DNA of 64,000 nt, from the NCBI GenBank assembly GCA_038496445.1, contig JALMLS010000568.1, positions 1 to 64,000 of the forward strand. Direction: 5' to 3'. The notes beneath the pieces are model-generated. The model was not told the DNA's origin. It saw nothing but the letters and a program-made list of their open reading frames with translations, and did not search any database. Positions 36,904 through 47,616 of the stretch are shown one piece after another; position 1 is the stretch's first letter, and every line of letters starts with the position of its first letter. The translations under genes were made by a program, and so were the position numbers. Source of the stretch: Trichosphaerium sp. ATCC 40318 (taxonomy: Eukaryota; Discosea; Flabellinia; Trichosidae).

Positions 36904-37157
36904 GAAATAAAGACATTATTTCCCTTTTAATTAAAGCTGTAGTTCAGTTTGTTTTGATAGAGTATGACAGGGACGTGAGCTTACACAAGTTCGATTTCTA
37001 TGAGTAAAACTGTAGAATTCACATGTGTTTTATTTGAAGCTAGGACGTTTTAGTACTGTCATTTTATACCACTACTTCAGTACCTTGTTTAGTGGTTTAT
37101 TGTTAATTCATTTTGCTCAAATGGATTTTAGAGATTATTTAAAGTGTACGTCGGTAT

Positions 37158-37460
37158 CCATTTAAACAGTTCCGCTTTGCGGGAAAAAAGCCGAATATTA
37201 TGCGAGTTTCTTGTCATTTGGAGTTTTATTCACGTGCTCTTGGTGATGTGACTTGCACATACTAGGAACCGTGAATTTGCCAAATCTTGCTACTCGATTA
37301 GCATTTCTACACATTGTGATAAAGTAGCGCTTTTTACAAAGAAAACTCGCGCTGTTTTCGGCTTTTTTGCCTCTGTCACAACTCCTGAAACGTGTACAAA
37401 TAGTCGAACTTGGCTTTCCTATGCATGTAAAGCCCATGCAGAGGCGGTAACGTTCAAGTG
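37158..37460 (-). repeat. dispersed repeat, copy B, inverted relative to copy A
   Basis: Read on the minus strand it follows copy A block by block. The block 'cgactatttgtacacgtttc' is followed by 'aaaaaagccgaaaac', then 'gcgagttttctttgtaaaaa', then 'gcgagtttct' and a final 'aaaaaagccgaaaac'-related block ending near 'gcgggaaaaaagccg' on the plus strand (37183-37197). Its terminal motifs 'ccatttaaacagttccgct' (37158) and 'gcggtaacgttcaagtg' (to 37460) correspond to the ends of copy A. By-eye identity of aligned blocks is roughly 80 percent, with small indels. The 168-codon minus-strand frame across it is not considered a gene. Confidence 0.7.
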
Positions 37461-37753
37461 TAAGTCGACATGAGTAGTTTGGATGAAGCATCCGTGGTTT
37501 GCAATGAAGCCCACAACTTTCATTTTCGCCATAACTACAACTGAACCTGCCCATCGAGTCGTCATCAAAAAAGTCAACTTTTGTAAACCCAAAAAGTGTG
37601 GATTTCACAATAAAGAACACGTAACTCCCCAATGTCGCAACAACGACGTGCCTTTTCCAACTGTTATGGCAAACGCCCAAAGGAGCGCGTGTTGAAACGG
37701 TCAAACAGAGAATCCATACAGTATGTACTTCATAACATCTGCGATACTGGCAA

Positions 37754-38720
37754 CTAATATTTTTTTGGGCTCAGATTTTGACAGCAGCATTGAAGCCTTA
37801 CGGATTTACCTATGTTGACTATCCCGTGGTAGACGTTTGGACTAAACTTAAAATACAACGTAACGTTATTGGTATTGGAAAAGCCAAGACACCAATGGCA
37901 TTTTTCACCTTCAAGTGGGATAATAAGATTTTTGAAAACTTGTTGTTCATAAGCACATATGAACAACATCACACTGATCTAAAAAATGGGATCACTACCC
38001 ATATGAAGAACTTCTCTGGCATAGTGATATGCTTCTCTGGCATAGTGATATGGCATGGGATTATTGGAATATGGAATATTCGCACATTGTGGAGCACAGG
38101 TGAAGCACAAATTTTATTTACTGTGATAACAGGGTTGTTGCCACTTAATCACTACTTCAACATCTCTGCCAACATGAAATTTGATGCTAACATGATACAT
38201 TCATTTCTAGTGATTGTCTTTAAGCACCACATGGTACCAGGTTATTTCACTTGTGTTGATGAAATCTGTATTCCATCATAATATTTCAATTGCGATATAA
38301 AAACTCACAACATTAAGAAACCATACGCATGGGCCATAGAATTGAAGTGTCTCGATGATTCGAACTAGGTGTCTGATTGACTGTATCAATGCTTTGATAT
38401 AGCCTCATCTCACACCAAATGAATCCTTTTTTCATGTGCAAAATGGTCGAAAACAATTGGAAGGTGCCATTTACATGTGACTCTAATTTTTGTTCAGCCA
38501 TGGATCTCAACAAGCCGGGGGAATATGGCTTATACGCTACTGTATCATGTAATACCACCCACTTTCATTGGCCTTGAAGCAATCACTTGCTAAAAAAGTG
38601 CCTGTGGGATACACAAGACTGGCACCATTGTACAAAACTGTTTCTATTGCAACAAATAACAATGAAATCGTAAAGTTGGCCACCACTCTCTACTGTGTGC
38701 ATGATGACAAAAGTTCATTT
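37754..38720 (+). mobile_element. degenerate piggyBac-like transposase (DDE_Tnp_1_7 type)
   Basis: An open stretch to 38281 contains segments in the order found in piggyBac transposases. WDNKIFENLLFISTYEQHH matches the N-terminal 'ETN' region. FSGIVIWHGIIGIWNIRTLW matches the 'LGILILMGIVKLPSLRDYW' region. Next come LPLNHYFNISANMKFD and a segment with VPGYFTCVDEICIP, matching the 'PG...TIDE' catalytic region. After an in-frame stop the homology goes on (HNIKKPYAWAIELKCLDDS, resembling 'KPHKWGxKLxxLxDS') with several more stops to about 38720. A perfect 21-bp tandem duplication lies at 38011-38052. No intact frame remains and I could not define terminal repeats, so this is a dead copy. Confidence 0.65.
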
Positions 38721-39503
38721 GAAGTAGCAAGAAAAGGTATGTTCTAAAATAAAAATGATGACACCAAGGGAAATAGTGATCAATATGGCCAGCTGGTCAA
38801 GTCCTATTGTACAGATAGGCGGTTCAAAAAATGGAACATGACACTTCTTGTTCGTTAGTTTTACTACACCCTCACAAATGGTTTTATTCTGTATAAGTGT
38901 CAAGACGGCCCTTACTCCAAAAGGTTTTTTACAAGAAATTGCAACGGAATTGCTTCTCACAGGAAAATAACCTCCTAATAAATTTGTGACAGTTTTTTTT
39001 TTGTGATTTTTCATGACGACTCCTTTGGCCGGTACAATAGATAAAATTAGAAGCTTCGCGTTGATTACGTAAATGTGAACACGACAAATGCTTGAGCATA
39101 TTACTAGGCGCCTTTCAAGGCCAATCTATGCGCTTTCAGTATCTTGTAAAGGGTAGGCGCCAATAGTGAGTGTGGAGTGGGTTTTTTATAAATCACGTGC
39201 CTTTTGTTAGCTTGCTAGCGCTCTTAAAAAACAAAGTTTTTGTTGAAAAATCCCGTTCGCGTTACGTTTTATTTTACAACACAGGTTCTCCATCGAACCT
39301 GGGGTTTGCCACTAACCACCTCTTGCAATCTCCATGATATTGGTCACTTGTTCTCACCTCAACATAACACGTGATTGTAAAAATGTCTGTCCGTGACTCA
39401 TTTTGACTCTGTAAAAAAAAAGAAAAAAAACAGAAATTAGAATCTTCTTCAGAACTTTTTAGTGCAGCGTTCATACCTGCAAATATTAGATTATAGCTAC
39501 AAT
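38721..39503. other. intergenic, possible transposon flank
   Basis: No recognised gene. A 99-codon minus-strand frame (38715-39014) resembles nothing I know and may be part of the transposon relic. CACGTG occurs near 39194 and 39370, the latter about 135 bp before the start of the F-box/LRR gene. Confidence 0.4.
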
Positions 39504-40740
39504 ATGTCACAACAACATCTAGATACCGAGTTTCAAAGGTATGCGCCTATTTTTCTCTATTTGACGTCTAACACTTCCGCAAGCACACCAATACACATTT
39601 TAGACTTCCCGACAGAGATTCTGGCACATATTTTACGTCAAACAACTAAAGCGCGATTAGCAGCTTGTCAAACGTGTCATATCTTTGCTTCTATCATTCA
39701 CAATATTATTGGGTACAAACACGTGTGGCTTTCATCAGTCAATGAAGCAAAAGCGCTGTTAAAATACAGTAGTACTCTACGCCATACAAAAATCACAATC
39801 TTGTTTGATTTTTGTGAGGCTACTTCAAAACTATTTGCTGGCGTTCATACTATCAATCTCAGTAACCGCGCCAATAATACAGATGAGTGTATAAAATCGC
39901 TTTCAGGTGTTCATACTATTAATCTCAGTGGCTGCTATCATATTACAGATGAAGGTATAAAAGCGCTTGCTGGCGTTCATACTATCAATCTCGATGGTTG
40001 TCAGAATATTACAGATGAAGGTATAAGAGCACTTTCAGGTGTTCATACCATTGTTCTCAGTAACTGCCATATTACCGATGAAGGTATAAAAGCACTTTCA
40101 GGTGTTCATGCCATCGATCTCGGTGCTTGCTATCATATTACAGATGAAGGTATAAGAGCACTTTCAGGTGTTCATACCATTGATCTCAGTGACTGCCATA
40201 TTACAGATGAAGGTATAAGATCGCTTTCTGGCGTCCATGCTATCTATCTCGGTGGTTGTCAGAATATTACAGATGAAGGTATAAAAGCGCTTTCAGGTGT
40301 TCATACTATATCTCTTGAATAATGACAATATTACAGATGAAGGTATAAAAGCACTTGCTGGAGTTCATACTATCAATCTTATGTGTTGCAATCATATTAC
40401 AGATGAAGGTATAAAATCTCTATCAAGTGTTCATAATATTGATCTTAGACGTTGTAATATAACAGATGAAGGTGTAAAAGCACTTTCAGGTGTTCATGCC
40501 ATCAATCTCGGTGATTGTCAGAATATTACAGATGAAGGTATAAAAGCACTTTCAGGAGTCCATACCATTGATCTCAGTGGTTGTGACAATATTACAGAAG
40601 AAGGTATAAGATCGCTTTCAAGTGTCCATACCATTAATCTCTGTGATTGCAAAAATATTACAGATGAAGCTATAGCATCACTTTCAAATGCTTGTGATAA
40701 ATTATTTACTAATAAATATATCCTTCATGACATTATATAG
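39504..40740 (+). CDS. F-box/leucine-rich-repeat protein, about 13 repeats, one frame break
   Basis: It starts MSQQHLDTEFQRYAPIF. An F-box-like segment follows (IHILDFPTEILAHILRQTT, HIFASIIHNIIGYKHVW), then a 30-residue linker and a regular array of 22-24-residue units: GVHTINLSGCYHITDEGIKAL and close variants, about 13 in all, ending SLSNACDKLFTN. At about 40317 the frame breaks: GVHTISLE then two stops, while NNDNITDEGIKALAGVHT resumes in another frame. A 2-base deletion (or 1-base gain) explains it. Alternatively a 40-nt GTGTTC...TTACAG segment could be spliced out, leaving the array in frame. The uniform repeats suggest recent expansion by unequal exchange. Likely an SCF substrate adaptor; the target is unknown. 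Confidence 0.78.
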
Positions 40741-41289
40741 CCATATAAGATTTGACATAGACTAAGTGCTTTATTGTTCCTAATATATTTATGTTGTAAT
40801 CAGCTGTAACAATGCAAATAAAAGATGCTCCACAGTCTCACACGTACTTATTCATTAATGGACTAAAAGTACATTCATTGATTGTTGTTGCACAATGGAT
40901 GTATGCATTTGAACAGTATGTATTAATCTTAGACTTAATAGCTACAATAAATGGGTTTGTGTTTTTTGGAGCGTTATATGTGCTGGCTGGTTTTGCAAGA
41001 ATCTGACTTTGCTTGCCTGCTGACGGTGAAGAAGAGTGTAGATATAACAAGTATGCATTTGCCTGTGGGTTGTTTGTAATCTATTTGGAACCTACGAAAT
41101 AGTCACGTGTCAACAGTCAACAATATTGTTTATAAAACTGCAAGAATGGTCGCTTTTATCCATCAGCACTTTTTTAACAAATGTTAATGAACGACATCCT
41201 TTCAAATGAAATAGTTTTTTTACTGTTTTTTTTTCAACTACTAGCTGGCAAAATATCTGTTATCTCTTTTTTGACCAACACGTTTATTG
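40741..41289. other. intergenic between the convergent LRR copies
   Basis: One 64-codon frame (40812-41006) with two hydrophobic stretches is present but has no recognisable content. CACGTG at about 41104. No other feature seen. Confidence 0.35.
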
Positions 41290-41995
41290 TTAGTGTTGGC
41301 CAGTACCTAAATCACATTCACTGAGGCTTTTTTTAGCCTGGCAATACACAATGCTGATATTTTCAAGAGAAAAGAAAAAGGTATGAACTTGTTCCAATGC
41401 TTCAACACCTTTATCTGTCACATTTCTGCCAATACTAATAGTATGAACCCCGTTCAATGAAATGATACCTTTATCTGTTACGGTATCACAACCAGTAATA
41501 TGGATTGTATGTACTCCTGCAAGCGCTTTAATGCCTTCATCCGTAACAAATGTATTGGAAAGGTCAATAGCATGAACGCCAGCAAGTGCTTTGACACCTT
41601 CATCAGCGATTGAAGTATAAATGGAGGCTATTTTCGTGTACACCTTTTAACATCTTAATACCTTCATCAGACACATTTCCTTAGATTAATTATGTACGCC
41701 CACAAGAGCTTTTATACCTTCATCTGTCAACACATAGTTATCATTCTGATTATATTATGTACTCCAGCAAGTGCTTTAATGCCTTAATCAGTAACTTGAA
41801 TACAGTGGCTAAGGTCAATGGTATGAACTCCAGCAAGTGCTTTAACACCTTCATCTGTAAGACTTCTGGACCCCAGAAAGATCATAAAGCTAGCTTGGTT
41901 TGCACTTGCTATTTCTTGCAGATCACCATCGAGAATATGTCTGCTATATCATTCAAAGAAATCAAGTGTTTTGCTTTACTAAAAAGTCCTCTTGT
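41290..41995 (-). pseudogene. inverted, decayed F-box/LRR copy
   Basis: On the minus strand LRR units of the same family are clear: SLTDEGVKALAGVHTIDLSH, then a stop in VTD-stop-GIKALAGVH, two frameshifted units, and a still-open end with SIADEGVKALAGVHAIDLS, FVTDEGIKALAGVHTIHIT, TVTDKGIISLNGVHTIS and NVTDKGVEALEQVHT. Stops and shifts in the upstream half, and no clear F-box, mark it as a pseudogene. It lies tail to tail with the array at 39504-40740, so inverted duplication is likely. Confidence 0.75.
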
Positions 41996-42183
41996 TTAGT
42001 GTAAAAAGATTGAGTTATGAACGTTCACATTTCACTTTTCAACTAATACAAGTACTTGGCCTACAAAGTCGCTCAAAGTCTACAACACGTGGTGACAAGC
42101 AGCTTTTACACCTCTTGGGAAATATTAGTGCCTACCTGACACATTCAACATCCATTTGGAGCGTTGGAAGAGATTTTAGTAAA

Positions 42184-43429
42184 ATGGACGAACAAAATCT
42201 GTGGCAGCTTCCTACTGAAGTTATTGTTTTAATATTGGACAACCTACACTTCTCAGACCTATATGCGCTTAGTTCTGTGTGTTTACACGCTTTATCTGTA
42301 TTTAATATTGTACCAAGCATTGTAGTACGTTAATACTACATAGAAAACACGTTAACCGCGTCTGACAGTAGTTTTAGGTTTCAAAAAAGGTGTATAAAAG
42401 AAAGATCTTACCAGGCGTTCATTCTCGCGTTGTGGACATGTGTGTGCTCTCAACAGGCGAGGTATACAGCACACACCTTTTTAATGGATCAAAGATGTTA
42501 ACGAGTCAAGTTTAGATCGTCATTGTTGATCATGCTGCTCACAAAATAGGAATCATTAAAGATGATAGATGCACAACCTTGATAGACATAAACACAAACA
42601 ATGCAACAGACGACTACAATGATGGACCTTTTAAGCAAGCATGTGCGTATCGTTTTTTTTCTGTTTTGTTTCACGTGGGTTTTGCTCACTTTTATTATTT
42701 TGTTGTAGGCTTGTTTTTCCCCACAGGCTGTGTGATTGACTCTGATGATAATGTTATTGTTAGTGATAGATCTCATCATACAATAAGAAAGCTTGACTTG
42801 AAAAATCAAATCATATCAACAATAGCAGGGAAGCCATGTAAACAAGGAAGTATTGAAGACAGCTGCTTGAATCTTCCTACTGGTATTTGCAAGGGCAGAA
42901 ATGACAGTATACTCATATGTGATCAATTTAATAGTGCCATTAGAAGCATGAATGCTGAAGGCCAGCTTATAACTGTAGTTGACATAAAAAGAGGTGATTT
43001 TGACTACACCAAGCTTAAGTCTTCTAGGTTAAATCCATATCCACGACGTGTTGCTTATTGTCCCCAAACTGGTGATATGTAAGTTAATGTATGTTTATGT
43101 ATTATCGCTTATGAAGTTATAGATACTTTGCAGTTGCCAAACTTGTTATAAAACTGAGTAATGGGAAGCAAACACTTATTTATAAACACAATTTACAAAT
43201 ATTTGGGATTGCTGTGGAAAGAACAGGTGATGTATTGTTTGGATCTGCAGGAGATAAGGGAGATAAAGCTAAACAAAATTGCATATTTAGAGTATACACA
43301 AGGATGAAAGGGTATCCAGTACTACCTCTGACCTTATCCAATCCAATAGAGAAGGTTTCAGGGTTGCATTATTATGATGGCATTCTGTATGTTGGTGCAG
43401 GTAAAGAAGCCTGTACAATAAAGCTGTAG
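42184..43429 (+). CDS. F-box/NHL-repeat protein
   Basis: Exon 1 encodes an F-box-like N-terminus (MDEQNLWQLPTEVIVLILD, NLHFSDLYALSSVCLHAL). After a GTACGT intron, exons encode KILPGVHSRVVDMCVLSTGE, IVDHAAHKIGIIKDDRCTT, then NHL-type repeats: PTGCVIDSDDNVIVSDRSHH with TIRKLDLKNQIISTIAGKP, LPTGICKGRNDSILICDQF with NSAIRSMNAEGQLITVVD, and YPRRVAYCPQTGDIYFAVAK. It ends LYVGAGKEACTIKL. Length is about 360 residues. NHL repeats fold as a beta-propeller that binds protein or RNA, so this looks like an SCF adaptor with a propeller recognition domain. Introns were placed by frame continuity. Confidence 0.75.
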
Positions 43430-43594
43430 AGTGGTTTGTACATGCGAAAGGATAAAAAATAAAGAACTTTATTACTGTATTGGGTTTTTGTTATACTTGC
43501 ACTTATATCTCTGATATCACAGGTAAGTTGTTATATAAGTATTATGCCGTACTTTATTTTATAGCACCTAGCGCTAACAGCAAAATCTGTACGC

Positions 43595-44215
43595 TTAGTC
43601 AATGCAAATACTTGCGGTGCTATCAAAATGATAGAAAATAGCGACATCTTCAACACCATTGTACAACCAGCTTGAACTTCGAATCACTAGTGCCACTGTT
43701 GGTTCCCATGCATACCTACTTAGAATAGACAGGATTGACAAAGCAAAGGTCCGAATATTTGTCTGAAATATTGTGTTGAATGGTCTTATCATTAAACTGC
43801 TGCTTCTTATCTTGTTTCTGGTGTTGGTACCACAGCGGTTTTGTTTCATGTTTTTTTCTACCACTACACCATCTCTTGATTTGCTCATCATCTTCTTTTT
43901 CTTTGATTGGTTGTCCATCCTCACTCCACTATTTCATTGTACCACCATACTTCCCCATCAACCACAACATGCCTTGTGTCATGAGTTGTCTGTTTTCATG
44001 CCACTCTTTTATCTCACCATGTTTCTTACCATCTACCCACGTGCTGTGTCATAATAGTTGACCACATTTATACCATTCTTTGGTTTCACCATGTTGCTTG
44101 CCATTGTTCAAATATTCAATGGACTTACTTTTCCTGTTTTGTACCATCTGATCCATTTCCCTTTACGTTGTAGAGATTCATCATGTGTGTTGATGGCTGC
44201 TTTCTTTGATAGGGT
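43595..44215 (-). pseudogene. decayed MORN-type repeat gene
   Basis: On the minus strand, from about 44190 downwards, repeated G-K-x-H-G-E-x-K-E-W units are visible: RKGKWIRWYKTGK, NNGKQHGETKEWYKCGQLL then a stop, DGKKHGEIKEWHENRQLMT, then GKYGGTMK-stop-WSEDGQPI. Stops and at least one frameshift interrupt them. The 3' part stays open to 43595 (RYAWEPTVALVIRSSSW). The units resemble the MORN-variant repeats of bacterial YwqK-like proteins and of several large DNA viruses of protists. No functional frame remains. Confidence 0.6.
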
Positions 44216-44713
44216 ATGAAATTTTGTAAAGGTTTCCTTATTGAATGTCACATGGAAGATCGAGTAAAGTCAAAGAAGAAGAAGATATTTCGCCTTTCTA
44301 TTTAAAAGAAAAGTAAGAATTATTGAGAATATAACTATCAATAGACGTTTTGTGTAGGTTTTAGTTGTATTCGAGTGTCACGTGATATGGTATTTTTGGG
44401 GTCGCAAACTGTAAATTGTAGAAGGATACAACGTTCGCAAGCAAAGTTACAAAAACAAAAAAATACACGTGAGCACCAGAAAAGGTTGTTACAGTTTCAT
44501 ATTTCTCAGTAAAAAAGGCCACGATTATACTATGGTTGGATTTGTTAATATAGTCACGTTCATTCAACCCACTTGTACAAATAGTTTCAAATTCAGGCCT
44601 GTGCACAAGAAAAAATACTGAGAATATCAACTATTAATCCCTTTCGTTTTGTTACAAAAGAAATGGAAATTGTATTAAAATAACCAAAACGAATCAGCTT
44701 TTTTAATACTGTT

Positions 44714-47313
44714 TTATTTATTATCTCTACCATTTCCAGATTTAAATATCCACTCACGTGGAGCACCTTTAGCTGTATATGCAAGTTTTCTCATAATACT
44801 ACTATAGGTCTTTGTTGGTATATCCTTGCCTAACTTTTTTTGACAAGCACCTACAACAGAAGTTAAGGAAAAATATCGAAAAAAAAAAAAGGTTGACAAC
44901 AATTTGAGTTTAGGAATAAATTTCACCGAATTAAATTATATAATGTAATGTCACAATATGTAATAGAATAAATATACTCGAATAAACGATTAAAAAATCG
45001 CAACTAAGAGTATAGTGATGTATGCTTTCAAAAAAGGGAAAAAAAAAGAAAAAAAACAATACACTGACTTTAAACTAAACAACCTACCTCTGACTGTAGC
45101 ACGTGTGATAGATATTTTACCCTCTTTAGATGCTGTCTTAAAACAATTGATAATAATGGCTCGATACTAAGAAACAAAGAATCAGCTCAAACATCAATAG
45201 AAAAAGAGAACGAATGACTGACAGAAAACTCTAAACGCACTTTCTCGATCGCCTTTTGCTTTGGATCATCAGAATCATTCAATTCTTTCAAATAATACGC
45301 TTGCTCTATACAACCAGCAACCTTTGAAAGCTCTTTCTTAATAGCAGAAGCACTTATTGTAGAACCTAAACACAAACCATTAAAAAACAAAATCCAAAAA
45401 AAAAAAAAAGTTTCAGAAAATCGCTGCTCACCCTTTTCCTTATTATACTCAGAAGTGAGTAGACTAATACTACATACACCATACTTTCTTAATGCAGTAA
45501 TAACAAATTCTGTAACTTCAGTTCTGACTACTTCACGAGACATACTATTATCATCTTCTTCATCTTCATCTTCAACAATATCTTCTTCTTTTTGTGTAAG
45601 GAAGTAGGACATAAGTTCGGTTTGCCTTGACGGCCAGAAACGAGCGTATGTTGCATTCAAGTCTTTGTACTTTGCCATAAAACCATGATCAGGTCCTTTA
45701 ATAAGCGTGAAACCTCGTTTGTCTTTTTTGCATATTTTTGATATAAGTGATTTAATCAAACTTGGTGATGCTTTAGTTGTTAATGCCACATCATCGATAT
45801 CAAGGTACTCATGTGTAGTAGCAAAAAGAGAGAGTATATAGTCTCTTATGTTTGATTTTCTTGTAATATGAGTAGAGAGTAAAGGAACGCTCTTAACGAT
45901 CCAAACGCCTCTAACTAAAAGTGCTTTTTCTTGAAGTGTTTTAATAACTTTTCCTATTTTTCCTTCACCGCACAGACCAAGGATTTCGCCCATTTTCATA
46001 ATACGACCTATAATAGTATCTTAGAAAGTTGTACAAAATTGGTTGAAATAAAAAACATTCCAGGAGGACGAAAGAATCGCCAAAAAGAAAAAAGAAAGAT
46101 GAATTTTTTTGATCGCTTTCGTTTAATATCAGTCCAAGAAACGTGTTTGTACCTCCATTCATAACTGCTTCTACACCCTTTTCTTCACTCAGTTGTCTTA
46201 TTTTTGCTATAGAAAGTGTAGATCCATCTGAACCAGTTGGAAGTGATAATCCCCAGTTATCATCTTCAGAATCTTGAGGAGGATTAATATGATCCATGTA
46301 TATCTCTTTATCAATATTCATAGGTAAATCTGATACATTAGTTGAAGGTGTAAGACTATCCATTACACCATAACTAGCCTACTCAAACAATTAATCTCCA
46401 TAAAACGTCAAAAGAAAACTCAAAAAAAAATGCCGTTTCAAAATTTTTTTGTTTTTATACCGTTGTAGCTTTCCACTCTAATTTAACCCATTCTTCATCA
46501 TCTTCTCGCTTCTTAAGATAAGCCCATGATTGTTTTCTACGTCTAGCTTGTTCTTTTGTCTCAGCTCGAGAGTGTAATGTCAAAGTCTTGGCTTGTTTCT
46601 TCTTTGAAGTAGTCCCAGATTTTGCCTCTTCTTTAGCTGCTTTTGCAGCTCTTTTCTTGCGTAAGACAGCGTCTTTATCGTCTATATACGTAAAATCCGG
46701 TCTCATTTGATACACAGTACTCACTGGCGTCAAATAAATAGCGTCTATACGCACAGTTAGTTTTTTCATAACGACTAAAATATTTCTTCGTAAAACTGTT
46801 CTTATCGATGCGTACTATCTCTGTGTAATCCCACTGCATAGTTTGTTTTAAGTGGAATCCCTCTGGCATTAAGAACATTTGCGTCTCCTTGAAAAGCTGT
46901 TGTTTGAATCATTTGATCTTGTTTTATGCGTAAGTGACGTTGTTTGGTGTTTTAATTTTAATGATGCGTACGAGGTTCGTAAAATGACATTTGGAGTCTG
47001 TTGGCTCTGTTGTAGCGCGTTAATAGCTAAAATAGAGTAGTATTAACGCGTGTAGTACCTAGGTTTAACGCGAGCAGCTTTAACAGCCAAATTTTCGTTG
47101 TATGGTGGCCGCCATGGTGGCCTGAGGATATTAGCATTAGTTATTGGCGCGAATTTAACCAAAAGCACCTCAAAGGGTATTGAATGAGACACAAGCTATC
47201 TTTTAGCTCTTGACAAAGTATTACGTCTATCTTTACAAAAACAATTAGCTATAACGTCTATTCGCTAAGTAACTGACTTCTTTAACAATAGGATCATCTT
47301 TATCCTCTTCCAT
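44714..47313 (-). CDS. POLR3E: RNA polymerase III subunit RPC5 (POLR3E/Rpc37 type)
   Basis: A Pol III-specific subunit that works with RPC4 in initiation and termination of tRNA and 5S transcription. The spliced N-terminus is MEEDKDDPIVKEIDVILCQ, then LKDSLCLIQYPLRPP, matching the RPC5 'DDPVVQEIDVYL...LYLFQYPVRP' signature. It is followed by VKAARVKP, LKTNYAVGLHRDIVMKKLT and LTPVSTVYQMRPDFTYIDD. A Lys-rich region has the family's ETKEQARRRKQSWAYLKKR motif. The C-terminal half has winged-helix-like segments (KALLVRGVWIVKS, TTHEYLDIDDVAL, an acidic EDEDEEDD loop) and the end (YRAIIINCFKTASKEGKIS ... PREWIFKSGNGRDNK). About ten introns; the first is about 49 nt. Divergent from the F-box/LRR gene at 47617. 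Confidence 0.9.
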
Positions 47314-47616
47314 TGTGCTCTACAATGTCTACTTTATCCTTACAAGCCAACAATACGAAATCTGCGAATTTTCTTTGACAGGCACTTCTGTCGTTATAGT
47401 TAATCCGCCATTGCCTCTCGAATAGTCTGACTGCTACACAGCCTAAGGTGTTAGCTTGGTTGTCGGTTTTGACAGAGTCGCTTCTTTTATTTTTTTCAGT
47501 GATTTGGGAAAAAGTTACAGATAGTTTGCCTGTGTGCTAGCGCAGAAGCCGCTTCTGTGCTGTTTCTTTCTACACAACTTACACACTCATAACAACGTAA
47601 CCCTCCTGACCTAGAA

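Noticed and set aside
37198..37704. 168-codon minus-strand frame
   Set aside because: It runs through repeat copy B, and its apparent similarity to the frame at 851-1189 (RLCMGF) is explained by shared repeat DNA. No domain.
38715..39014. 99-codon minus-strand frame with hydrophobic end
   Set aside because: No recognisable content, and it overlaps the likely edge of the transposase relic.
39504..44215. Block as a clear giant-virus insertion
   Set aside because: LRR and MORN repeats are shared with giant viruses, but the F-box genes have spliceosomal introns or host-like neighbours, and no viral core gene is present in the window.
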